The notes beneath the pieces are model-generated. The model did no database searches and was not told where the DNA came from. It saw nothing but the letters and a program-made list of their open reading frames with translations. From Sphingobacterium spiritivorum (GTDB taxonomy: Bacteria > Bacteroidota > Bacteroidia > Sphingobacteriales > Sphingobacteriaceae): a stretch of DNA of 64,000 nucleotides. This document shows positions 1-9,405 of the stretch, in pieces (within the stretch, counting starts at the first letter, position 1; each line of letters opens with the position of its first letter). Both the position numbers and the translations under genes were made by a program. The stretch lies in contig NZ_CP068083.1 of assembly GCF_016725325.1 (NCBI RefSeq), forward strand, positions 2,914,001 through 2,978,000, read 5' to 3'.

Positions 1-1042
1 TACGAGGTTCGCAGTAATGTATGTAGTCATCTGGAAGTGTCGTGATAGTAGGCGCAGGTTTTAAACCATCCAAAGGTATTATCGTACGTTTCTTTAAATT
101 GTACTTTTCTTTAATTTGTTTCGAAAGAGTTTTCCCCTTAGTAGCGTGTTGAAGCAAATAATTGAACTTTTCAACTGTCTTCAAATTATGTTTTGCAAAA
201 CGATGGCTATCGGGAATCTCATCATCATACCCCGATCTTAGTAATCGTTGATAATTTGAGGACACATTATTATATAAGCCAGAATTAAAGCCTCTAGAGT
301 CCGGGCATTTCGTTTCTTTAATTCTTACTAAATCCGAAATAGCCTCAACCAGATTATTAGAGACCTTGATACCTTTAGATCTAGCAAATGCTTTCTTATT
401 TGACACCAAAAGCTCAAAAAAATCTTTCGGCTGAAAATCAGAGGCAATATCTTTCCTGATACCAACTAAAATAAATCGAGTTCTCTTTTGAGGTACACCA
501 AACTCCGAAAAATCAACAAGTTTCCCATAAACCTCGTAGCCTGGAAATTGTTCTTTTTTCATAACTCGTCTCAGAGACTTCTTAACGTATTCAGAATATA
601 TCCTTCCCTTAATTTTATTTTTATCAAACTTTTGGGTAAATCCTTTTACATTCTCGAAGAAGATAAGCTTGGGTTGAACTAATCGTATGAATCTTACATA
701 TGATTCAATCAATTTATTTCTAATATCATTTTCAATACGTCGTCCAGCAGTAGAGAACCCTTGACATGGCGGTCCCCCAGCAACTAAATCTATCGTACCT
801 CTTAGTAATCTGAGCTTATCAGCGTATTCATTAATAATGTCATTGATATCGTGGTTTGTCTTTGGTAGCCAATTTGGCCAATCAAAATGACTTTTGTTTT
901 CTATTAAATTATAGTTTAGTGTTTCGAAAGCATCAGGACTCTTCTCGATAGCAAATTTGGCTAACCATTGTTTTGAGTTGAAAAAACCCAACGAGAGCCC
1001 ACCGCAACCAGCAAATAAATCAATATAAGTGTTCTTAGCCAT
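1..1042 (-). CDS. DNA (cytosine-5-)-methyltransferase, 3' end cut by window edge
   Basis: Reading leftwards from ATG at 1042, the frame stays open to the window edge (about 347 residues). It transfers methyl groups from S-adenosylmethionine to cytosine C5 in DNA. Visible motifs in order: motif I DLFAGCGGLSLGF at residues 8-20, motif IV GGPPCQGFSTAGRR with catalytic Cys93, motif VI FFENV, motif VIII GVPQKRTRFILVG, and near the edge TTLPDDYIHYCEPR, which resembles motif IX. Only the motif X end is missing. Recognition sequence cannot be read. No restriction endonuclease or Vsr gene is visible on the right side; a partner could lie upstream of the window. The gene is AT-rich and lies inside a probable integrated island. 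Confidence 0.95.
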   Translation of the reverse strand, partial: MAKNTYIDLFAGCGGLSLGFFNSKQWLAKFAIEKSPDAFETLNYNLIENKSHFDWPNWLPKTNHDINDIINEYADKLRLLRGTIDLVAGGPPCQGFSTAGRRIENDIRNKLIESYVRFIRLVQPKLIFFENVKGFTQKFDKNKIKGRIYSEYVKKSLRRVMKKEQFPGYEVYGKLVDFSEFGVPQKRTRFILVGIRKDIASDFQPKDFFELLVSNKKAFARSKGIKVSNNLVEAISDLVRIKETKCPDSRGFNSGLYNNVSSNYQRLLRSGYDDEIPDSHRFAKHNLKTVEKFNYLLQHATKGKTLSKQIKEKYNLKKRTIIPLDGLKPAPTITTLPDDYIHYCEPR

Positions 1043-1344
1043 AATTGCATAAAATAACAAAATATTTGTCAAACAAAAGAAATTTTTAATGACTATGGCT
1101 TATTAATGTAAATTGGATGATTTTTCCTATATCAAAAAGTACAAAATTACTATTGGTTTTAAGGTTAAAAGATGTATCTTTATAATTCAAAACGTACTTT
1201 GATTTTCAATAATGATATGTTCAAGCGCTAAAAATGATTTTTTAAAATTAAATTGTATGTGCCCGATTCGGTGTCGGTTTATTGGAAAATGTAATGATAA
1301 AATATCTAAGTAATTAGATTACAGTATATTAAAGTGGTGCGTGA

Positions 1345-1364
1345 CAAATCCTGCCACCCCGACT
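1345..1364 (+). repeat. Orphan tRNA 3' end, probable att site (tRNA-Pro-like)
   Basis: The bases CAAATCCTGCCACCCCGACT match the end of a tRNA: T-loop remainder, T-stem half CCTGC, acceptor strand CACCCCG and discriminator A. No matching 5' acceptor strand (CGGGGTG) lies in the 80 bases before it, so no complete tRNA is present. The CGGGGTG/CACCCCG acceptor with A73 is typical of tRNA-Pro, but the isotype is inferred. Tyrosine-recombinase islands commonly duplicate such 3' ends; the intact gene should be upstream of the window. Confidence 0.6.
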
Positions 1365-1366
1365 AA

Positions 1367-1397
1367 AAAGCTCTGACTTGCGCCAGGGCTTTTTTTG
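1367..1397 (+). terminator. Rho-independent terminator after the tRNA remnant
   Basis: AAAGCTCTG pairs with CAGGGCTTT (one G-T pair) around an 8-base loop, followed by a run of T. It probably once terminated the complete tRNA gene and is now separated from it by the inserted DNA. Confidence 0.75.
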
Positions 1398-1609
1398 TTT
1401 TCGGCAGGATGAGAACCGTTGGTTCGATATGAAGGCGGATCTTATAGAATCCTTAAGAGATCAGGGGTAAGCCTGTAATAAACAGTTGAATTCTTATAAT
1501 ACTTGCACTTAGATTCTGAGTGAGATATAACTTTTGAGCTTTAGTGTTAAAAAGTTAATTTGTGGAGTCTTAAAGTATTTCCCATTTTTAAGGAATTAAA
1601 TCAACTTGT

Positions 1610-2083
1610 ATGATTAATGAACTTTTCGAATGTAAAATTTTAAGAGCTAGCAGGACCAGATTATTGCAATTGATAGAAACAGTTGATTACGAAATACTAT
1701 TCAAAATTCCGGAAGGTTTTAACAATAATATAATTTGGCAAATTGGTCATTGTATTACTTCTCAGCAGAGGCATATGTATATGCGTAGCGGATTACCCAT
1801 GTATATTTCTAAAGAATTTATGGAATCCTTCAAAATCGGATCGTCTCCAGGTTCCTGGCAAGCTATTCCAGATATTGATGAGGTAAAACATTTATTGATT
1901 GATACGGTTAACCACCTCGAATCGGATCTGAAATCCGGATTATTTGTAACCTATGAACCCTTTGATTTACCGATCGGAATTCACGTGAAAAACCATTTCG
2001 AGGCATTACAAGCTGCTAACTATCATGAAGCCGAGCATAGTGGAAAGATTTTTATGTATTTGAAGTTATTAGTCAAAGACTGA
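1610..2083 (+). CDS. DinB/YfiT-like superfamily protein
   Basis: 157 residues, the usual DinB size. The four-helix DinB fold binds a metal through three histidines; here His47 in the IIWQIGHC helix and the pair His139/His143 in NYHEAEHSGK fit that pattern. Many family members are thiol-dependent S-transferases or hydrolases, but the substrate cannot be deduced. It is monocistronic, first gene after the island boundary, with a leader lacking a clear Shine-Dalgarno sequence, as is usual in this phylum. Confidence 0.8.
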   Translation: MINELFECKILRASRTRLLQLIETVDYEILFKIPEGFNNNIIWQIGHCITSQQRHMYMRSGLPMYISKEFMESFKIGSSPGSWQAIPDIDEVKHLLIDTVNHLESDLKSGLFVTYEPFDLPIGIHVKNHFEALQAANYHEAEHSGKIFMYLKLLVKD

Positions 2084-2301
2084 GGTAGGTCAATGAAGAA
2101 GCACATTCAATACTTATTAAAGTAAGTGCTATGAGCAAGTAGTAAAAGATAAGTCATGACCACAAAAACGCTTTATCAATTCAAAAAATATCTATCGTAA
2201 AGTTTATTCTGACTTTCAGGTTTACTCTAGTTTTATGAGCTATATTATGGAGTCCTGCCAAGGAGATTTCGAGTATTATAACATTGCTTAATTACCTATT
2301 A

Positions 2302-3582
2302 ATGACCCACACCTTTTTTACATTACTGAAGCAATTTATACACAAGTTGGTCCATGTAGGGATTTATCCCGAAATGCCTTATATAGAATCCCGGTATACT
2401 AAGCTACTGAACGTCCTTAACTGGCTGGGACTATGTTTTATGCTGGGGTATGCTATACTCAACCTGACTAATGAACGCTATTTTCTCGCCGTATTAAATG
2501 TGTTCAATATGGCAGATGCTGCGGCTGTATTGGTCTTGCACCGACTAAGAATGTACCTGAGTGCACGACTGGTAATGGTTGGATGCAGAATCGTAATCTA
2601 TACGATCTCCGGACTGTATTTTCATAATGGTGCGGAGTACTTCCTATTAACGTTGCTGATTACCACTATTATAATCTTTGAGCATAAGTGGATCAGGATA
2701 TTTTTGTGTTCTCTTATTACGCTGTCCTGTATAAGTGTTGTGTTATTTCCTCAGCCTCCGTTACTGGGATTACCTGTTATGGAAGAACAGGCAATTGTTA
2801 ATATGTTGGTGGCCATTGCATTGATTATCGGTACAGTGACATTTTTCAAAAGTATTCAATATGGCTATCAAAAAGAAGTTGAAAAACAGCGGCAGGCTCT
2901 GATTGAATTAAACCGGGATAAACAACGTATGTTTTCTATACTTGCGCATGATATCCGAAGTCCGATAGCGACACTCGAAAACTTATTGCAGGTGTTTTAT
3001 GAGAACTTACTGACACGTTCCGAACAGATGAAAACTACACAACTGTTAAAGGATCAGGTCACACAATTGGGAATCACTATGGATGACCTCTTAAACTGGA
3101 GCACCCGCGGGATGCGGGGCATTCAGACGGTCAAAACACCATTTCTTCTTTATCCTGTATTGATGGAATTGTTTCTTTTTTTTGATCTGATCATTAAACA
3201 AAAGCAGCTTGAAGTGGAGTTACATATGGATCAAGAAATGATATTGTCTGCAGATCGTGATCAGATTACTGTTGTGATGAGAAATCTGTTGAGTAATGCA
3301 TGCAAATTCAGTCATACCGGTGGGCAAATACGAATAGCGGCAATAAAAAAGGACAACAGGAGAGAAGTAATCATTGAGGACAAAGGTGTGGGGATGGATG
3401 AAAACAGTATCAACAGGCTTTTCACTTCTTCAAATATCTCTACTCAGGGAACTGCAGGTGAGAAAGGATATGGATTGGGTTTGATGCTATGTGCAGAATT
3501 TGTACGTTTGAATGAAGGCAACATTACAGTGAAAAGCAGATTTGGAGAAGGTTCTATCTTTACTATTAGCCTGCCTGAATAA
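2302..3582 (+). CDS. Membrane-bound sensor histidine kinase
   Basis: About 426 residues. The N-terminal 190 residues contain several hydrophobic segments (about six membrane helices) with no recognisable extracellular domain. A DHp helix follows with the H-box FSILAHDIRSP (His about 216), then a HATPase_c domain: N-box MRNLLSNACKFS, G1 EDKGVGMD, and G2 GEKGYGLGLML. It autophosphorylates on His and should pass the phosphate to a response regulator, but none is adjacent, so it is an orphan here. A TTG at 2284 is in frame and could start six codons earlier; I prefer the ATG at 2302. Confidence 0.88.
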   Translation: MTHTFFTLLKQFIHKLVHVGIYPEMPYIESRYTKLLNVLNWLGLCFMLGYAILNLTNERYFLAVLNVFNMADAAAVLVLHRLRMYLSARLVMVGCRIVIYTISGLYFHNGAEYFLLTLLITTIIIFEHKWIRIFLCSLITLSCISVVLFPQPPLLGLPVMEEQAIVNMLVAIALIIGTVTFFKSIQYGYQKEVEKQRQALIELNRDKQRMFSILAHDIRSPIATLENLLQVFYENLLTRSEQMKTTQLLKDQVTQLGITMDDLLNWSTRGMRGIQTVKTPFLLYPVLMELFLFFDLIIKQKQLEVELHMDQEMILSADRDQITVVMRNLLSNACKFSHTGGQIRIAAIKKDNRREVIIEDKGVGMDENSINRLFTSSNISTQGTAGEKGYGLGLMLCAEFVRLNEGNITVKSRFGEGSIFTISLPE

Positions 3583-3622
3583 GGAAGCCTTTTTATAACT
3601 GTATTATTAATAACAGTCAAAA

Positions 3623-4465
3623 ATGAAAATACAAAGTTTAGAAAATACAGATCCTGCGCAACTTATGAAGGTAATTAATATGGCCTTTTCAGATTATATT
3701 GTGCCTTTTCAACTCAATTTGGATCAGCTAAAGTTTAAGATTTTTACAGAAGGAATCCGTCTGGATTTATCTTTTGGAGTTTACTCTTCGGAGAGATTAG
3801 TTGCTTTTGTATTGCATGGACTTCGCATGATCGGAGATGAGCTTGTTGCTTACAATGCAGCAACGGGAGTAGTGCCGGATTATAGAGGCAGAGGGTTCGT
3901 GGGTGCGATGTATGATAAATTGTTGCCAAAATTAAATGAGCTTGGCGTGAAACAAATGATTCTGGAAGTTATTGAAAGAAACCAATCTGCTATTCGCGTT
4001 TATGAAAAATTAGGTTATTCAGTCCATAGAAAACTAGACTGTTTTAGCGGTATCGTACAAACTTCCGATCCGGCTCCGGATATCGAGATAAGAGAAATTA
4101 AAGAATTCCAATGGCCGGTTTTCACATCATTCTGGGATATACAGCCTTCATGGCAGAATAGCGTGATAACTTTAGAGGACAGTATAGATCATTGCCGTAT
4201 TGTCGGAGCATATCAGCAGAATACATTAGCAGGTTATGTTGTTTTTAATCCTGTCAGCCGAAGGATTCAGCAGATATCGGTAGCTCAGAACTATCGCCGA
4301 CAAGGAATTGCGACGAGTATGATATCCTATGTGTCTGCTACTCTTTCAAAGCAGGAGCTGTTTATTAATAATGTTGATCATACTTCAAAAGCGACATTAT
4401 TATTTATAAAAAGTCTTGGACTTTCCTTTAAACTTGCACAATTTGAAATGTTGAGAATGCTGTAA
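3623..4465 (+). CDS. GNAT family N-acetyltransferase, double-domain
   Basis: 280 residues. The first half carries a clear acetyl-CoA-binding motif A, VVPDYRGRGFVGAMYDKLL (about residues 83-101), then a typical GNAT C-terminal strand LGYSVHRKL. The second half repeats the fold in weaker form, with VAQNYRRQGIATSMISYV around residues 217-234, so this is a tandem-GNAT protein. It would acetylate an amine using acetyl-CoA; the substrate is unknown. It lies 40 bases after the histidine kinase and may share its transcript. Confidence 0.85.
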   Translation: MKIQSLENTDPAQLMKVINMAFSDYIVPFQLNLDQLKFKIFTEGIRLDLSFGVYSSERLVAFVLHGLRMIGDELVAYNAATGVVPDYRGRGFVGAMYDKLLPKLNELGVKQMILEVIERNQSAIRVYEKLGYSVHRKLDCFSGIVQTSDPAPDIEIREIKEFQWPVFTSFWDIQPSWQNSVITLEDSIDHCRIVGAYQQNTLAGYVVFNPVSRRIQQISVAQNYRRQGIATSMISYVSATLSKQELFINNVDHTSKATLLFIKSLGLSFKLAQFEMLRML

Positions 4466-4642
4466 ACCAGTTGTAGTCAAAATAGCAGTATTCCATATTA
4501 GTTTTTGTGAAAAAGATGCTGTAAATTATATCGGAATTCTTAAATAGCATAAAAGGATCAGATCACCAAGGCGGAAACGATAAAAAAATAAATGCGATGG
4601 TACTAAAATTGATTTATGGATGTTTTCATTTCTAAATACGAT

Positions 4643-5311
4643 ATGAAAACTTTGATACCCATACTGACAACACTGTTTTTGCTTGTTTTCTGTAAACAGG
4701 ATGCGATATCATCGATCACGCATATGAACACAGAGAATAACCTGAATTATGATAAAATTCACAGCATTAAGGATTCGGTTGAAATTTATCATGACTCTTT
4801 ATATTTTGAGCTGAAACTAAATTTTACTGAGATATCCGGAGCAGAGTTTCGTGCTTATAAAGATAAATACACGACCAGCTGTGTTATAGATTCAAGTCGT
4901 TTTATACAAGGTTCAAATATGTATATAGCTCAGAATTGCAAGGAAATCTGTGAAATATATCTTTGTGAAAACAATACAAATAAGAAATTGCTTCTGCCAT
5001 CCAGTTATGATTCAGGAATAGCAATGACTTTACTTTCCCCATCCTGTACTCAAATGTTAGTATGCTCTTCTTATGATGGTCCGGATTATAGTAATTACTA
5101 TGAAAGCAGAACGGAAATTTTTGTTTTCCATATAACTACCGGAATGGGAATAAAAGGAGTAAAACCTGCTTTTAAATACTATTCCAGGAACTGGTCAATT
5201 GAAGAATTGACTTGGGTAAATGACCATACAATAGCGTTAAAAATCTATGAAGGAAACCGAAATGACAACCAGTTTAAATATTTGAAAACACAGTTTCCTA
5301 AAGTAAAATAG
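4643..5311 (+). CDS. Putative lipoprotein of unknown function
   Basis: Using the ATG at 4643, the product (222 residues) begins with a lipoprotein signal: a Lys, a hydrophobic run and a lipobox-like LLVFC with Cys17. An upstream in-frame ATG at 4616 would add nine residues that spoil the signal, so I prefer 4643. The mature part is soluble, rich in Tyr, Asn and Ser, with the two-cysteine pattern CKEICEIYLC near residue 105. I recognise no family. It should be anchored in the inner or outer membrane facing the periplasm. Confidence 0.65.
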   Translation: MKTLIPILTTLFLLVFCKQDAISSITHMNTENNLNYDKIHSIKDSVEIYHDSLYFELKLNFTEISGAEFRAYKDKYTTSCVIDSSRFIQGSNMYIAQNCKEICEIYLCENNTNKKLLLPSSYDSGIAMTLLSPSCTQMLVCSSYDGPDYSNYYESRTEIFVFHITTGMGIKGVKPAFKYYSRNWSIEELTWVNDHTIALKIYEGNRNDNQFKYLKTQFPKVK

Positions 5312-5323
5312 TTGTATTGCAAA

Positions 5324-5349
5324 GATGCCCCAGCTGTTGCTGAGGCATC
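5324..5349 (+). terminator. Hairpin after the lipoprotein gene, possible terminator
   Basis: GATGCCCCAGC and GCTGAGGCATC form an 11-pair stem with one mismatch and a TGTT loop. There is no convincing T-run, so termination is only likely. Confidence 0.4.
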
Positions 5350-5417
5350 CACTATTTAAAACGCACCACTGAATTGTTTATCTTATTAGCACCTGATAAA
5401 AGTAACAGGAAAGCTGT

Positions 5418-5747
5418 TTAATCAATAAAATCAAATTTGTCTTCAAACATTTTTCCTACAACGGGAATAGGCTTCTTTTGCTCATTGACAGCATTGATCA
5501 GGCCGAATATCCAAAGGATAAACAGGACAATACCGATGTAGCTTAGAAAACTTAAGGCCGGTACTATAAACACAATGATAGAAAGTGCAACATTGATAAC
5601 TACTGATAAAATAAAGAATCCGAATCCCTGTTTGAGATGATAACTTACTAAATCACTCTTGGGTTGTAAATCTTTGCTTTTTAAATAAGCAACAATCCAC
5701 CCGATGATTGTCACGTAACTTAAGATAGAAAGTGTCTTTTTGTCCAT
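5418..5747 (-). CDS. Small DUF4870-like membrane protein
   Basis: 109 residues from the ATG at 5747 (MDKKTLSILSYVT); an in-frame ATG at 5783 adds a poor 12-residue extension. Three hydrophobic segments, the conserved DUF4870-style stretch LVSYHLKQGFGFFILSV around residues 32-48, and an end KPIPVVGKMFEDKFDFID suggest the DUF4870/Tic20-like family of small inner-membrane proteins. Its function is unknown. It lies downstream of, and on the same strand as, the kinase/regulator pair. Confidence 0.75.
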   Translation of the reverse strand: MDKKTLSILSYVTIIGWIVAYLKSKDLQPKSDLVSYHLKQGFGFFILSVVINVALSIIVFIVPALSFLSYIGIVLFILWIFGLINAVNEQKKPIPVVGKMFEDKFDFID

Positions 5748-5871
5748 AATTATTTTATTTATATGCCCAAAAGTATGAACCATTCGGCCGATCTCCTAAG
5801 CCGGATTTGTCTTCGGTCACTTTGAATTGGTATTTGTACGGTTTGGTTGTATAAGCGTATGGAGTGATTGA

Positions 5872-6609
5872 TCAATCAGACTTCATTAATTTAAAAAAGG
5901 ACTCCTTTTTTGCTCTGGATATAGGTACTGTAGTTTTATCTTCCATAAAAATCAGACCTTCTCTCGAAAAGCTTGTGATGTAATTGGTATTGATCAGATG
6001 GGATTGATGCACCCGGAAGAATAAGGGCGGTATGAGGATATCCTCATAATTCTTAAGCGGTTTTGAAACAATAATATTTTTGGCACCGGTTAGAAAGAAG
6101 GTAGTATAAGATCCTGATGTCTCGCACCGGATAATCTGGTCTATTTTGACAACATGCATAGCCTCCTGTGTCGGCAGAACAATTTTATCAGGGTTCTTTC
6201 TGAGGTTATGTGTTAACTCTGATACCTGGCTTTCCTCCAGAAATTTTCCACGAAATTGCGCTATGCGGTCAATAGCAGTTTTTAGATCTTCAGGATCTAT
6301 AGGCTTTAAAAGGTAATCTATTGCACTGAATTTAAAAGCACGGATGGCATGTTCCTCATAAGCAGTAGTGAAAATAAGATGAAATGACCGGTATGCTGCT
6401 TGCTGTAAAACATCAAATCCACTTCCATTTTTAAGCATAATGTCCATAAAGATAAGGTCAGGTTTAAGCCTGTCAATCAACCTTACTGCTTCCTCAGTAC
6501 TTTCGGCATAACCTATAATCTGCACTTTTGCCGGAGCTGTAATTTCCAGCATTATAGAAAGAGCTTCCCTCAAATGGTATTCATCCTCAATGATAATAGT
6601 TCTGTACAT
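5872..6609 (-). CDS. LytTR-family response regulator
   Basis: 245 residues from the ATG at 6609, five bases after the stop of the kinase gene. The receiver domain (1-120) has the acidic pair IIEDE and phospho-acceptor Asp56 in PDLIFMDIML, then Thr in FTTAYEEHA and Lys in YLLKPID. The C-terminal half is a LytTR DNA-binding domain, with ETSGSYTTFFL and FRVHQSHLIN. It should bind direct repeats at target promoters after phosphorylation by the neighbouring kinase. An in-frame ATG upstream (6648) would overlap the kinase gene and is less likely. Confidence 0.92.
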   Translation of the reverse strand: MYRTIIIEDEYHLREALSIMLEITAPAKVQIIGYAESTEEAVRLIDRLKPDLIFMDIMLKNGSGFDVLQQAAYRSFHLIFTTAYEEHAIRAFKFSAIDYLLKPIDPEDLKTAIDRIAQFRGKFLEESQVSELTHNLRKNPDKIVLPTQEAMHVVKIDQIIRCETSGSYTTFFLTGAKNIIVSKPLKNYEDILIPPLFFRVHQSHLINTNYITSFSREGLIFMEDKTTVPISRAKKESFFKLMKSD

Positions 6610-6614
6610 ATGAA

Positions 6615-8645
6615 TTAATTTATAGGGATTTTTAAAATCACAACACAACCTGGACTGTTATCAGTTGTATCCCTTTCCTCTGTTTGGAATCCGATAAGCG
6701 GGTTGTCTTTAAGCATAAGACGGAGACGTTCGTCTGTGATTTGGGAAGACAGTGAACGATGTGCATCTTTCGGCCTTCTATTTCGGGATTCTTTGAGACC
6801 TATCCCGTTATCTGTGACCGTGCAGACTAGGATATTGTCTTCTTCATTGACATTAAAGGATATAGTTAATAAGCCCTTTCGATCAAGCAAAGGTTTTAGG
6901 CCATGTTCTACCGCATTTTCTATAAAAGGCTGGATTAAAAGGGGAGGTAAAAGGATGTCAGTATCTACGTCATCCTTGCAATGGATCTCATAGTCAAAAC
7001 TATTGTTAAGTCTCAGCTGCTGTAATTCAATATAATTGCGTAATGTCTGAATCTCATCTTCCAGTGTAATGGTTTCCATACGGGATTGTTCCAATATTTG
7101 CCTGGTCAGCTTTGCAAATTTTCCCAGGTAGGTCACTGCCATTGTGGGATCATGCTGAAGAATCATACTTTGTATATTGCCCAATGCATTGAAAATGAAA
7201 TGCGGGTCCATCTGGGAGCGGAGCAATCGTCGTTCAAGAGCTAACTTTTCTGCAAGATTTTCCAGTGTTTCCTTTTCCATAAGCTGCACTTTGAGCGCAT
7301 TGTTAGCCTGTTGCTGTTGCAGAATGTCCTCTCTGTTCTGATAGTATCGCTGTCTGTAGTAATAAGAGCGGTACATAAAGATGAGTCCGATCAGTAATAC
7401 AGCTGCGATGGCATAACCGAGGAGCTTATTTTTCTCCTGCAATTTGTTTTCCTGTTCCAATTGCTGTATGCGGGATATTTTCTTCTCAGATTCATACCGG
7501 GCGTCCGCATTTTGCAACATTTGTTGTGTGGTATGATCGTGTTTCTGACGATTATATTTTGCAAAGAGCTTATCATATTCATAATAAGCTTTATAATTAC
7601 TTTGTAAAATGGCGACCTCTTTGAGACAACTGTAGAAAGTGGCTAATACATCATTGTCCTTGTAGGGAAGTGTCAGTTGGTAATCAATACCTTCTTTAAA
7701 CAGATTTTCGGCATATTGATATTCTCCCTTTTGCATGAAATACTGACCCTTAAGTCCTATTGAGCTGCGGTATATGTTTTTAAGGTCATACTGCTTCGCG
7801 ATGGATGTAGCTTTTTCCAGATTGAAAAGAAAAGCTTCTTCATCTACAGGCTGAGGACCATTCATGTATAATACGGCAAGATTGATATAGGCGATCCCTA
7901 TATTACTTTTACTTACAATTTTCCCTTCATCTTTCTCTGCCAGGTGTATTGTTTCTTTAAAAAATGAAACGGTTTCCGACCATTGAGGTAAGTTCCCTGA
8001 GGCTACGGCGTCCGAAAGGTAACTGCCTACAGCCAGACGCGCATGTAATAAGCTCTCTGGGTTTCCGGATTTGATCGCATAACGCAGCGCTTCATCCGCA
8101 TATTTTTTCACTTTGATCTGCGAACCTGAGGAAAAGAGGTATGATATATCTGCTCCTATACGTGCACACATATCATAATCCTTAAGTTTTATAAACAGGT
8201 CGTAAGCCTGCAAAAAATAATCTATCGCATTGGATTTATCATCAATATAGGATCGGAGACTTGCCATTACCATTGCAGCGTGTGCTTTTGCCCTTTTGTC
8301 TGATGTTGTGGCGGCAATATCATAGGAAAGTTCAGCGTAATGGGCAAATTCCCTGAGATGTAAAAGACGGCGATGTGTCAGTGCCAGATATGCGTAACAT
8401 ATGGCTTCATCTTCTTTGTTTTTATTTTTCCTGGCCAGTTCCAGAGCTTCCATCTGGATGTTCAGACTTGATGTTGAATCGGTAAACCGCTGGGCATATC
8501 CCTCACTAACCATTTTTTCAACAGAAGACAGTTTTTGAGCTTCTGCCGGATTGTTAAGAAAGAGTATAACTACTGTAAAACAAAGGGTAATAACCGGATA
8601 AATCCGGTTTTGAAAGGATGGAAAAATATTCAAATAAGTCTTCAT
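6615..8645 (-). CDS. TPR-sensor histidine kinase of the LytS/YehU type
   Basis: About 676 residues from ATG 8645, which gives a proper signal peptide ending near NNPAEAQ; the longer frame back to 8813 adds a non-conserved extension. After the signal come tetratricopeptide-like helical repeats (about 40-390), a coiled segment, one membrane helix LLGYAIAAVLLIGLIFMY, then His_kinase (PF06580-type) with QMDPHFIFNALGNIQ (His482) and the ATPase N-box PFIENAVEHGL. The TPR array is therefore likely periplasmic and would sense a ligand or partner there. It is transcribed with the LytTR regulator and forms a two-component system. Confidence 0.9.
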   Translation of the reverse strand: MKTYLNIFPSFQNRIYPVITLCFTVVILFLNNPAEAQKLSSVEKMVSEGYAQRFTDSTSSLNIQMEALELARKNKNKEDEAICYAYLALTHRRLLHLREFAHYAELSYDIAATTSDKRAKAHAAMVMASLRSYIDDKSNAIDYFLQAYDLFIKLKDYDMCARIGADISYLFSSGSQIKVKKYADEALRYAIKSGNPESLLHARLAVGSYLSDAVASGNLPQWSETVSFFKETIHLAEKDEGKIVSKSNIGIAYINLAVLYMNGPQPVDEEAFLFNLEKATSIAKQYDLKNIYRSSIGLKGQYFMQKGEYQYAENLFKEGIDYQLTLPYKDNDVLATFYSCLKEVAILQSNYKAYYEYDKLFAKYNRQKHDHTTQQMLQNADARYESEKKISRIQQLEQENKLQEKNKLLGYAIAAVLLIGLIFMYRSYYYRQRYYQNREDILQQQQANNALKVQLMEKETLENLAEKLALERRLLRSQMDPHFIFNALGNIQSMILQHDPTMAVTYLGKFAKLTRQILEQSRMETITLEDEIQTLRNYIELQQLRLNNSFDYEIHCKDDVDTDILLPPLLIQPFIENAVEHGLKPLLDRKGLLTISFNVNEEDNILVCTVTDNGIGLKESRNRRPKDAHRSLSSQITDERLRLMLKDNPLIGFQTEERDTTDNSPGCVVILKIPIN

Positions 8646-8891
8646 CAACATCTTAAAAAGAGGACTAAAGTACCAATTATACAATGACACGCAAAATATG
8701 TCAAATAAGTTTTTTGATAAAAGAAGAGCTTTATTGTAGGTTTTTTTAAATATTTTAAATGATTCGGATTTCAGTATGCAGGAAGGAAACTTCTGAATAA
8801 AAATCGAAAGCACCCATTTACAAATTAGAGCTTGCTGATTAATGCAGCAATTTTTAATCTTGTTCTACACACATATTTAATAGCAAAACTT

Positions 8892-9377
8892 ATGTATACA
8901 AAAAAAATGTTCGGGTTGATAGTAATCCTTTGTTTATGTCTGGGTATGGCACAGGCACAACAGATAGATGAAAGACGTATGAGGATTGAAATGACGGTCA
9001 GGCAGGGTAATGAAGAGATCATTGCGCCACTGACTTCGGCAACCATTTCTTTTAACCGGGGTCTGAATGAGACACTTGTTTCCGATTCCCTTTCCAGAGA
9101 GGTGACCAGTAAAGAGAATGCAAGACTTTATGATATCGGAATAGCGCTGGACAGACAAAATATTAAATTGCTGAGTGCTTTTATAAAGAATAAAAATGGT
9201 CTTAACGGACATATAGTACTTACAGATACCTATAAAAAATTACCTTCCCGTAAGATTGAGTTTACATCTGCCGTTCTGGATGCTTTGAATGATCAGTTTA
9301 CAAATGATTACAGTTCTGCGTATATGAGTATCCGGTGCGGGACATTAATTATAGATGGTCTGGATATTAAACCTTAA
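8892..9377 (+). CDS. Small exported protein of unknown function
   Basis: 161 residues from ATG 8892 (MYTKKMFG), giving a signal peptide that ends after GMAQAQ. An upstream ATG at 8832 would bury that signal. The mature part is about 140 residues, with no membrane segment and only one cysteine, and I recognise no domain. It is divergent from the TPR kinase and starts a same-strand run of three genes with gaps of 28 and 44 bases, suggesting an operon with the two unknown genes that follow. Confidence 0.65.
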   Translation: MYTKKMFGLIVILCLCLGMAQAQQIDERRMRIEMTVRQGNEEIIAPLTSATISFNRGLNETLVSDSLSREVTSKENARLYDIGIALDRQNIKLLSAFIKNKNGLNGHIVLTDTYKKLPSRKIEFTSAVLDALNDQFTNDYSSAYMSIRCGTLIIDGLDIKP

Positions 9378-9405
9378 GTTTTAGCGAATAAGAAAACAGT
9401 TTAAC

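Larger units (their letters stand above)
1043..1609. other. Intergenic stretch containing an island boundary
   Basis: No ORF with family support. It holds the tRNA 3' remnant at 1345-1364 and the terminator at 1367-1397, described separately. The rest is AT-rich with nothing recognisable. A short TCCTGCC / GGCAGGA inverted pair brackets the terminator. Confidence 0.5.

Noticed and set aside
488..682. A 64-codon plus-strand frame at the left edge
   Set aside because: It lies antisense to the methyltransferase gene, whose motifs are secure.
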